DNA of 64,000 bases, from positions 186,001 through 250,000 of the forward strand of contig NZ_FXDJ01000009.1 of the NCBI RefSeq assembly GCF_900178525.1, written 5' to 3'. Source of the stretch: Massilibacteroides vaginae (lineage in GTDB: Bacteria; Bacteroidota; Bacteroidia; Bacteroidales; Tannerellaceae). The translations under genes were made by a program, and so were the position numbers. The notes under the pieces are model-generated. The model saw only the letters and a program-made list of their open reading frames with translations, had not been told where the DNA came from and ran no database searches. Shown piece after piece: positions 56,601-62,881 of the stretch (the first letter of the stretch is position 1; each line of letters starts with the position of its first letter).

Positions 56601-56781
56601 GGAAAGCCGGCATTCAATCGGCACCGGTGTATTCTTTGGAATGATAGCCGCGGTTGCATTCGGTATTATATTTGTGCCGTTCTTTTTTGTGATGATATAT
56701 AAGTTCAAGGAAAAATTCAAACTACCGGAATTTCGATTTCCACGTGTTCTAAAAAAAATAAGAAGAAAAGGAAATGAGTAA
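53638..56781 (+). CDS. RND multidrug efflux pump (HAE1/AcrB type)
   Basis: 1047 residues, full-length AcrB size. MKPGFFIDRPILSTVLSLLIVIVGIIGL opens it. VVLPTEQYPPITPPVVTISASYPGA is the standard periplasmic start. TM4 holds the proton-relay aspartates in GIVVDDAIVVVENVERIM. It pumps hydrophobic compounds from the periplasm outward, driven by protons. It overlaps the downstream outer-membrane channel gene by 8 bases. The exact drugs are not predictable here. Confidence 0.95.
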   Translation: MKPGFFIDRPILSTVLSLLIVIVGIIGLVVLPTEQYPPITPPVVTISASYPGANATSVSQAVATPIEQQMNGTPGMLYMQSNSSNSGSLSISVTFDVDVNPDLAAVEVQNRVKLAESRLPAEVVQNGISVEKQASNQLLTIALVSDDPKYDEIYLSNYATINILDVLRRLPGVGRVSNVGSRYYGMQIWVYPDRLASFGLTVKDLQDALKDQNRESAAGELGKQPIIDVDVSIPITTQGRLSTVKEFEEIVLKANSNGSFIRMKDVARVSLEASSYNTESGLNGKYATVLSIYMLPGANAMEVGEQVKDAMRTIEKDFPEGIDFLIPFDMTKYIGESINEVYKTLFEALLLVLIVVFLSLQNWRAALIPITAVPISLIGTFSFMLAMGFSLNMLTLLGLVLAIGIVVDDAIVVVENVERIMEEKGVDARTATHKAMEELAGALIATSLVLAAVFVPVSFLPGITGALYKQFAITIVVSVLISAVVALTLSPAMCALFLRPSKNKKHIVFRKINAWLSIGNKKYGKLLFRSINNPRRLLAGFGIILVCIFILNKVIATSFIPQEDQGYFTVELEMPEGTTLERIRVVTDRAIAYLNDHETVEYVQNVTGSSPRVGTNQSHSTLTVILHSMDKRSKGVEDVIHDVQKEFYHYPEVKSFINRPPAIPGLGSAGGVEMKLQARSDATWDDLVAAADTFMYYAELAKEIAYVSSALQPEIPQLYFDVDRDQARLLGVPVSDIFSTMKAYLGSVYVNDFNMFNRIYRVYIQADQSYRADASDINLFFVKGKNGEMIPLTALGTTNYTTGPGNISRFNMYTSASMQVTPAKGYSSGETMERIEKIVKERLPENIGVAWSGLSFQEQKASGQTGMILALVFLFVFLFLAALYESWTIPGAVILSLPVAAFGAYLGILILGLENDIYFQIGLVTLIGLAAKNAILIVEFAKIQVDSGVQPLFAALQASKLRFRPILMTSLAFVLGMLPLVLATGSGSESRHSIGTGVFFGMIAAVAFGIIFVPFFFVMIYKFKEKFKLPEFRFPRVLKKIRRKGNE

Positions 56782-58156
56782 AATCAAATCATTATATATT
56801 GTATTAGTATTTTTCTCCCTCTTGTTTTTTTCGGCCTGTAAAGCCGGACAAAAATACGTTCGCCCCGTAGCCGAGGATATGCCCGCTGTGTTTTATGATC
56901 TAAAAGAAGGCTCTGTTGCCGATATCGGTTGGAGCACATTGTACAAAGACAGTGTTTTGCAGAACCTCATAAATGAAGCGCTTGAACATAACAAAGATAT
57001 GTTGGTAGCCACAGCCCGCATTAAGGAAATGGTTGCAAACAAACGAATAAGTTTTGCCGGTTTATTTCCGGAGTTAGGTATGGAGGTTGCAGGGCAAAGA
57101 GAATTTTTGAATTACGGCGGAGACACAAAAAAATACAGTCCGGAGCTACGAGCCAATGTAGGCATAAGCTGGGAACTTGATGTTTGGGGCAAATTAAGAT
57201 GGGAGAATGAAGCAGGTATAGCCGCCTATCTACAGACCGTAGAAGCTAAGCGCGCACTGCAGCTAACCATTATTTCTCAGGTTGCGCAAAGCTATTTTGA
57301 ACTCAGAACATTCGACAAAGAACTGGAAATCATACACCAGACTTTAGAGGCCAGAAAAGAAGGCGTTCATTTTGCCAAATTACGCTATGAAGGCGGTCTT
57401 ACGTCAGAAATTCCCTACAGACAAAGCTTAGTTGAATTGGCCCGTACAGAAACACTGATCCCGAATCTGGAGAAAAAAATTATGCTTAAAGAAAATGACT
57501 TGTTTGTTTTAACAGGGCATTTCCCAACGGAGATCATGAAAAGAGGGGAAAGTATAAAAAAACAATATATACCGGCTACACTACCAATTGATCTACCCTC
57601 GGATGTGTTAAAACGTCGTCCGGATGTTATACAAGCGGAGCAAAAACTTATCGAAGCAAATGCAAAAGCGGGTGTGGCTTATACAGAAATGTTTCCTTCT
57701 TTAAAGCTAACCGGTAGATTGGGAGGCGAAAACTCAGAACTTACCGACTTTATTAAAAGCCCTACCTGGTTCATAGCAGGCAGTTTGGCAGGTCCTATCT
57801 TCAATATGGGCAAAAATAAAGCTCGCCATAAAGCTGCCCGTGCTAAATATGAACAAGAGGTACATAGCTATGAAAAAGTAATACTTGAAGTTTTTAAAGA
57901 AGTAAATAATTCAATTATAAATTACAAGAAAAACAAAGAGGCAAGAAAATCACGCGAAGCATTATATAATTCGGCTAAAAGTTATCAGGAACTCGCGAAG
58001 CTTCAATACGTGAATGGGTTGGTAAGCTATCTGGACGTATTGGATGCTCAACGACAATTGTTTGATGCCGAAATTGCATTAAACGAAGCTAACCTGAATG
58101 AATTAGTTGCCGCCGTATCACTCTATAAAGCCTTAGGCGGCGGATTGGAGAAATAG
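56774..58156 (+). CDS. Outer-membrane efflux channel (OprM/NodT family) lipoprotein
   Basis: 460 residues. The lipobox is LFFSAC. The usual NodT opening follows (KAGQKYVRPVAEDMPAVFYD, then DIGWSTLYKDSVLQNLINEALEHNKDM), and two TolC repeats contain SWELDVWGKLR and DLPSDVLKRRPDVIQAEQKLIEANA. It completes the tripartite pump, forming a trimeric channel through the outer membrane. It ends 4 bases from the convergent RhaM-like gene. Confidence 0.93.
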   Translation: MSKIKSLYIVLVFFSLLFFSACKAGQKYVRPVAEDMPAVFYDLKEGSVADIGWSTLYKDSVLQNLINEALEHNKDMLVATARIKEMVANKRISFAGLFPELGMEVAGQREFLNYGGDTKKYSPELRANVGISWELDVWGKLRWENEAGIAAYLQTVEAKRALQLTIISQVAQSYFELRTFDKELEIIHQTLEARKEGVHFAKLRYEGGLTSEIPYRQSLVELARTETLIPNLEKKIMLKENDLFVLTGHFPTEIMKRGESIKKQYIPATLPIDLPSDVLKRRPDVIQAEQKLIEANAKAGVAYTEMFPSLKLTGRLGGENSELTDFIKSPTWFIAGSLAGPIFNMGKNKARHKAARAKYEQEVHSYEKVILEVFKEVNNSIINYKKNKEARKSREALYNSAKSYQELAKLQYVNGLVSYLDVLDAQRQLFDAEIALNEANLNELVAAVSLYKALGGGLEK

Positions 58157-58160
58157 AAAT

Positions 58161-58550
58161 TCAGGATTCGTACAAATGAAAAATACGATCCATTAATTTC
58201 CACTTTTCAGAAGATGATGCCTGCGGATCAGCCTGTTGAAAGATAGACATATATTCTTCCCATTCACGCTGACGCGGCAGCTCTGTCAACTTCGCGAAAG
58301 CCGAATCCCAATCAAAATCCAAAGGCGTTTCAACAATCATAAACAACGTGGTTCCTAAAAGATATATCTCCATTTCAAGAATACCCACTGCACGAATCCC
58401 CTCTACAATTTCGGGCCAATGATGCGCTTCACTATGCCTCTTCACATATTCCTGTATCAAATCAGGCGCATCCTTCAATTCTAACGTCTGGCAATAACGC
58501 TTCACAGTCGCGTTATACATTTTCTGGGGGTAACCTTGCTTCTTATCCAT
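58161..58550 (-). CDS. L-rhamnose mutarotase-like protein (RhaM/DUF718)
   Basis: 129 residues; a start 10 codons later (MYNATVKRYCQTLEL) is also possible. VKRYCQTLELKDAPDLIQEYVKRHSEAHHWPEIVEGIRAVGILEMEIYLLGTTLFMIVETPLDFDW is the whole RhaM pattern, a small dimeric ferredoxin-like barrel that interconverts sugar anomers. No rhamnose or fucose genes are near, so the sugar is uncertain. It is convergent with the RND operon and divergent from tmRNA. Confidence 0.85.
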   Translation of the reverse strand: MDKKQGYPQKMYNATVKRYCQTLELKDAPDLIQEYVKRHSEAHHWPEIVEGIRAVGILEMEIYLLGTTLFMIVETPLDFDWDSAFAKLTELPRQREWEEYMSIFQQADPQASSSEKWKLMDRIFHLYES

Positions 58551-58592
58551 GTGCTTTTCCTTTTAATTAGTACAAAACTAACGATAATTCAC

Positions 58593-58600
58593 TATCTTTG
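58593..58600 (+). promoter_or_regulatory. -7 box of the tmRNA gene
   Basis: TATCTTTG, a perfect match, lies 56 bases before the mature tmRNA 5' end, leaving a leader to be removed by RNase P. Confidence 0.7.
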
Positions 58601-58656
58601 CAGCAGAAAGTCAATCTGAAGATAAAGCGTTATCCGAAAGATTGGCACAAACTCAT

Positions 58657-59054
58657 GGGGCTGACCGGTTTTGACAGCGGGCAGAAGTGGTTTGTAAGCA
58701 TGTAGTGCGTTGTTGGCTTGCACTTTAATCTCAGACGACAAACAATTAACTGGCGAAAATAATTACGCTTACGCTGCTTAATCGAAGTATAGTAGATTTC
58801 AAGCTTAATCCCCGCAATAGTTGTGGGGACGTTACATCACCCGGATGCTGTGGTTCCGAAGCGGTCCGATCAGGTGGTGCAGCAATATCGGAAATAGTTT
58901 AGCGGACGCCTCGTACGCTGAGCGAAACTAAAGAGGATAAGGGATGAGTTGGTGGCTTTGGTCTTGCTCCTCCCCGACAATTAAAGCAAAGATAAACATG
59001 TAGAAAGCAAATTAATTCCTCGTTTGGACGAGAGTTCGAATCTCTCCAGCTCCA
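58657..59054 (+). ncRNA. ssrA: Transfer-messenger RNA (tmRNA)
   Basis: The tRNA-like ends pair (GGGGCTG with CAGCTCC, one G-T) and the 3' T arm reads GAGAGTTCGAATCTCTC. The tag reading frame is 58754-58783: GGC GAA AAT AAT TAC GCT TAC GCT GCT TAA, that is GENNYAYAA. Pseudoknot-like GC-rich inverted segments follow the tag. It rescues stalled ribosomes and tags the broken product for proteases. CCA is not encoded. A hairpin terminator follows at 59078. Confidence 0.96.
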
Positions 59055-59077
59055 CTTTTTAGATTTCAAAAGAATCC

Positions 59078-59119
59078 AAATCCGTATAAACTTCAGATTT
59101 ATACGGATTTTTCTTTTTA
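59078..59119 (+). terminator. Terminator after tmRNA
   Basis: A perfect 13-base stem beginning AAATCCGTATAAA with a 7-base loop is followed by a T-rich run, 23 bases after the tmRNA end. Confidence 0.9.
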
Positions 59120-59282
59120 AGCAATCCATAATAAAATCTTCAGGAAAAAAATTACAGACTTTTGCCGAACAAAATAAATCCAAAATAGGTACACAAACTT
59201 TCATGTCAAATTACCGAGAGGATACAAAGTTTACAAACTTACCTTTATAGGGAACTACCGGAATTTACTACAACACACAATC

Positions 59283-59321
59283 AAAAAAAGCCTCGATAAT
59301 CAATAGACTATCGAGGCTTTT
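59283..59321 (-). terminator. Terminator after tRNA-Asp
   Basis: A GCCTCGATA / TATCGAGGC stem is followed on the minus strand by seven T. It lies only 2 bases from the tRNA 3' end. Confidence 0.92.
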
Positions 59322-59323
59322 GG

Positions 59324-59397
59324 CGGTATGGACGGGACTCGAACCCGCGACCCCCTGCGTGACAGGCAGGTATTCTAACCAGCTGAACTACCACACC
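59324..59397 (-). tRNA. tRNA-Asp (anticodon GTC)
   Basis: Minus-strand cloverleaf: acceptor GGTGTGG with CCATACC, anticodon stem CCTGC/GCAGG around loop CTGTCAC, T arm GCGGG TTCGAGT CCCGT and discriminator G, as expected for Asp. CCA is not encoded. Confidence 0.97.
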
Positions 59398-59492
59398 ATT
59401 TTTGTTTTGTTGCTATTCCTCTGAATTGCGATGCAAAGATAGGGGGATTATTTGTATTATGCAATATGTCTGTTGAAAAAAATCCGCTTTTT

Positions 59493-60389
59493 TTAAGACT
59501 GGTTGAGTCTTAATACGCGCTTTGTCAGGTCATCTATCTGTGATTCAGTCTCAAGACCTATAGTCATGCAATGAATATTTGCTTTTTTGATAGCGAATTC
59601 GAGTGATTGTTCTCTATCTTCGTCTGTAATGCGCTTGCCTTCTCCGAATATTTTCATGCCGATTATGCCTTTGCCGTTTTGTTTGGCTTTACCTAATAGC
59701 GTGTTTACGTCTTCCGGGGTTCCATCCATATTGGCCTGAAATGGGTTTATGCGTGCCAATATAACATCTACCCAAGGACTGTCTGCGGCTTCTGCCATGG
59801 CACTCCAGTCGTGACAGGAAACGCCGATGGCTTTTATTATGCCTTTTTGCTTGGCTTTTGACAGGGCATCCATATAATAGGAGCGGTTTTCTGTCCATTT
59901 GTCTTGCATTAAACAATGCATTAGAACGATATCAATGTAGTCCGTGTCGATTTCGCTTCTGAAGCGGTCTAATGTTTGCTCTACCGGAACTATTTTATCG
60001 GAACCATTCGGATGCGTCCATATTTTACTACATAGCTGAACCTTCTCTCTGTCCATGTGCTTTAACGCGTCTGCCATAAAAGAATGAGAGCCGTACGAAT
60101 CTGCCAGATCAAAATACCGGAGTCCGTTGTTGTAGGCATGTTGAGCCAATCTGGTGAATTCACCCGATCCTAATCTGGTTTGATTGGATGATTTATCATA
60201 AGCCACGGTGCCTGTTCCAAGTCCGACCTGAGAAATTTTCAAGCCTGTATTGCCGAGTAAGACTTGTGGTATACTTTCTTTTGTGGGGGATGGTGTTATT
60301 GCTGAAAAAACATGTTGCCCCGATACTGCCAGTCCTGCTACTCCAATTACACTGGTTTTAATAAATTTCCGTCTATCTATCGAATCCAT
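59493..60389 (-). CDS. Exported aldo/keto reductase
   Basis: 298 residues. A Tat-type signal (DRRKFIKTSVIGVAGLAVSG) precedes the aldo/keto reductase TIM barrel. The catalytic tetrad is D94 and Y99 in FDLADSYG, K122 in CSKIWTH and H158 in IVLMHC. It would reduce carbonyl groups with NAD(P)H, and Tat export in the folded state would carry the cofactor. The natural substrate is unknown. A twin gene is not nearby. It is divergent from the SMP-30 protein, with 131 bases between the starts. Confidence 0.85.
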   Translation of the reverse strand: MDSIDRRKFIKTSVIGVAGLAVSGQHVFSAITPSPTKESIPQVLLGNTGLKISQVGLGTGTVAYDKSSNQTRLGSGEFTRLAQHAYNNGLRYFDLADSYGSHSFMADALKHMDREKVQLCSKIWTHPNGSDKIVPVEQTLDRFRSEIDTDYIDIVLMHCLMQDKWTENRSYYMDALSKAKQKGIIKAIGVSCHDWSAMAEAADSPWVDVILARINPFQANMDGTPEDVNTLLGKAKQNGKGIIGMKIFGEGKRITDEDREQSLEFAIKKANIHCMTIGLETESQIDDLTKRVLRLNQS

Positions 60390-60520
60390 AAGATTGGTTT
60401 TTAATGTGTTGTAATATAGCCACTTTATTTCACTCTCCTACCTATTTATAACAAAATATTGGGGAGAAATGATATCTTTATAGCCTTATATTTTGCATTA
60501 CCCATTATTAAATGTTGTTT

Positions 60521-61417
60521 ATGAATAAGATTCATGTTGTTTTTTCTTTGTCGATCCTGTTATCAGGGATTGTGCATGCCCAGGAAAATTCTTCAATTAT
60601 AGCTTCGGGAGCTAAGTTAGAAATGCTGGCCGATGGCTTTAGTTTTACAGAGGGCCCTGCGGTGGATAAGCAAGGGAATATCTATTTTACGGACCAACCC
60701 AACAATCTGATTCTGAAATGGTCGGCAAAAGGAGGTCTGTCAACATTTAGCGCTGACCCGGGAAGGGCGAATGGATTGTATGTAGACAAAGAGAACAATT
60801 TACTTTCCTGTTCAGACATGGATAACCAGATTTGGAAGTTTAACCCGGATGGAGGATATGAAGTAATTGTTTCGGACTATCAAGGGAAGATGCTGAATGG
60901 GCCAAACGATCTATGGGTACATCCTGATGGGTGGATTTATTTTACTGACCCTTTGTACAAACGTGACTATTGGCTGAGAAATCCCGAAATGGAGCAAGAC
61001 GGAGAACATGTTTATTCTTTTTGCCCACAAAGTAAAGAATTGAAAAGAGTTGCGGATGATCTTGAAAAACCTAACGGAATAATAGGATCACCGGACGGCA
61101 AACGTTTGTATGTAGCAGATATCAAGGCAAATAAAACCTATGTTTACGCGATACAGGAGGATGGATCGTTAACAAACAAGCAGTTATTTACCTCTTTAGG
61201 TTCAGACGGAATGACGATTGACGAAGCAGGAAATATATACCTCACGGGAAAAGGCGTTACTGTTTTTAATCCGCAAGGAGAACAAATAGAACATATACCG
61301 GTAGAGGCCAACTGGACAGCAAATGTTTGTTTCGGTGGTGATGACATGAAAACGCTTTTCATCACGGCGTCTCAATATCTATATAGTATACGTATGCGTG
61401 TAAAAGGAGCACATTGA
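60521..61417 (+). CDS. Exported SMP-30/gluconolactonase-like protein
   Basis: 298 residues from the Met at 60521, which gives the neater signal peptide (VVFSLSILLSGIVHAQ); an ATG at 60512 is also in frame. The six-blade propeller pattern is clear: SFTEGPAVDKQGNIYFTDQ, GRANGLYVDKENNLLSC, LNGPNDLWVHPDGWIYFTDP, KPNGIIGSPDGKRLYVAD, and DGMTIDEAGNIYLTG. Metal-binding Glu/Asn/Asp positions are present. The family hydrolyses sugar lactones, probably in the periplasm here. The aldo/keto reductase encoded across the divergent gap could supply or use such a lactone, which is inference. Confidence 0.85.
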   Translation: MNKIHVVFSLSILLSGIVHAQENSSIIASGAKLEMLADGFSFTEGPAVDKQGNIYFTDQPNNLILKWSAKGGLSTFSADPGRANGLYVDKENNLLSCSDMDNQIWKFNPDGGYEVIVSDYQGKMLNGPNDLWVHPDGWIYFTDPLYKRDYWLRNPEMEQDGEHVYSFCPQSKELKRVADDLEKPNGIIGSPDGKRLYVADIKANKTYVYAIQEDGSLTNKQLFTSLGSDGMTIDEAGNIYLTGKGVTVFNPQGEQIEHIPVEANWTANVCFGGDDMKTLFITASQYLYSIRMRVKGAH

Positions 61418-61437
61418 TTTCTTTTTTCAATCTAATC

Positions 61438-61468
61438 TTTTGGAAGTATAAAAAAAACAATATCTTTG
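61438..61468 (+). promoter_or_regulatory. Promoter of tRNA-Gln
   Basis: TTTG (61438-61441), 19 bases, then TATCTTTG (61461-61468): a complete Bacteroidetes promoter, 27 bases before the tRNA. Confidence 0.88.
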
Positions 61469-61495
61469 CAGCCGAATAACAGAGGTAATTCATAT

Positions 61496-61566
61496 TGTTC
61501 TATGGTGTAATGGTAACACGTCAGATTCTGGTCCTGAAATTCCAGGTTCGAGCCCTGGTAGAACAA
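61496..61566 (+). tRNA. tRNA-Gln (anticodon CTG)
   Basis: The acceptor TGTTCTA pairs perfectly with TAGAACA; discriminator A. The D arm is short. The anticodon arm is TCAGA TTCTGGT CCTGA, so the anticodon is CTG, with an A-C pair at the loop end. The T arm is CCAGG TTCGAGC CCTGG. CCA is not encoded. Confidence 0.93.
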
Positions 61567-61584
61567 CGATAAAACAGTCATTAA

Positions 61585-61626
61585 CAAAAGAGGCGACAGT
61601 CGAAAGATTGTCGCCTCTTTTGTTTT
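61585..61626 (+). terminator. Terminator after tRNA-Gln
   Basis: An AAAAGAGGCGACA / TGTCGCCTCTTTT stem runs into TGTTTTAT. Confidence 0.9.
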
Positions 61627-61684
61627 ATATCACTATGAAGGATTAACCCGAATTTTGATTCCTAAGTTTAACAATTTTCATAGC

Positions 61685-61705
61685 GTGATTGTAGGTGACA
61701 ATCAC
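61685..61705 (+). promoter_or_regulatory. Palindrome upstream of the T9 lipoprotein gene
   Basis: Arms GTGATTGT and ACAATCAC (8 bases each, perfect) with a 5-base spacer lie about 75 bases before the lipoprotein ATG. The size fits a dimeric regulator's site or a small hairpin; nothing else is known. Confidence 0.45.
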
Positions 61706-61777
61706 TGATTTTGTAAAAATTTAAGCTATCTCTTATTAAAAAAAATATATCTTTAAGAAATAATTAAATTATATGCT

Positions 61778-62681
61778 ATGAAAAATCACATTTTATTTTT
61801 TTTTATTGAGTATAATAATAATTAGTTGCAGTGACGACAAAGAGGAATATGCTATTTATGCAGAAGAGTATTATAAGGACTTGCAAAAAAGTATAAACAT
61901 GCCACGTCCTGAAGGATCATATAATTATCCAATAGTTCCCGGAACAGACAGATGGAAAGAATTTGATAGTAGAGACGAAATGGAAAATGCTTGTCAGGTT
62001 CCCGTGAAATTTTTAAGAGAACAAGCTACCCAGGCTGTTCTTCAGGCTCTTATTGAATATCCATTATGTACTGATGTTTTTGCGTGGAATAATTATCAAA
62101 AAGGGTATAACTTTGTATTTAAACCACTTAATGCCTACCAGGAATTTCTAAAGCGAGGTGATGCGGTTAATTGTATTATTGAAAGATATAAGATTGTATC
62201 TGCAACAACTTTCGAATATCCATTTTCTCATTATTTTTTAGAAATGTTTCTTGCACAAGAGTATTTTATAAAGCAATTAAGCTCAAAAGAAAAGAAAGAT
62301 ATAGTAGATAGGTGTTTAGATATCATTAATATCACAAATGAAAATCCCGATTTTTTTGATATTTATTTAAGAGTTGGTATCTCATATTATTTAATGGGGC
62401 GTATTATGAAATATGATAATTACACTCCATTCTTTGAGATATTTTCAATTCATCCGGAATGGGAAAGTTTTTTTGAAGATGATAACTATTTTGTAATTAC
62501 CGATGAAAAACTATATACATTTTTAGGAACTATTTTCTTTACTGCTTATGATTACATAGAACAAGATACGGAAAATTACAACCAAAGTAATCAAAAAAAC
62601 AGACCCTCTCAAAGAGAAAATAAGGCCATAAATCCTCACTTGCTAACCGGTTATAAACACCCGAAATTTAGCAAATTGTAA
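61778..62681 (+). pseudogene. Lipoprotein switched out of frame by a T9 tract
   Basis: From the ATG at 61778 the frame passes a run of nine T (61796-61804) and hits TAG at 61823 after 15 codons. Removing one T gives a perfect lipoprotein signal (MKNHILFFLLSIIIISC) that continues, uninterrupted, for about 300 residues to 62681. The body (NYPIVPGTDRWKEF, then ENACQVPVKFLREQATQAVLQALIEYPL) has the look of a Bacteroidetes surface lipoprotein family that I cannot name. A downstream TTG (61806) would omit the signal. It is therefore off in this sequence, and could be phase-variable, a fixed loss or a homopolymer error. Confidence 0.8.
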
Positions 62682-62716
62682 AACATTCAAAATCAACAGC
62701 TTATCCGATCCGAAAA

Positions 62717-62796
62717 CATAAAGGTTATTTTTTGAAAAATAAAGGATATCTTTTGAGAAATAACCTTTATGTTTTTAAAGATATTACTATGTGAAA
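62717..62796 (+). repeat. Dispersed 21-base element, copy 4 (palindromic form)
   Basis: CAT plus two 21-base units (AAAGGTTAT, AAAGGATAT) is followed by an inverted partial unit ending AACCTTTATG, so the whole forms a large imperfect palindrome. TTACTATGTGAAA follows, as the reverse of the CATATAGTA end of copies 2 and 3. It lies between the T9 lipoprotein and the convergent ABC-F gene, and I see no gene in the gap. Confidence 0.85.
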
Positions 62797-62881
62797 TTCC
62801 AGACGTTTTTTGTGGTGAAATTTATGTCTTTATTTGGCTTGGAATTATGCTGTTTTTATCGTGGGTTTCTTTTTCGTTTTT

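Noticed and set aside
58899-59204. Minus-strand ORF over the tmRNA end containing WSWRDSNSRP
   Set aside because: Antisense translation of the tRNA-like part of tmRNA, a common annotation artefact.
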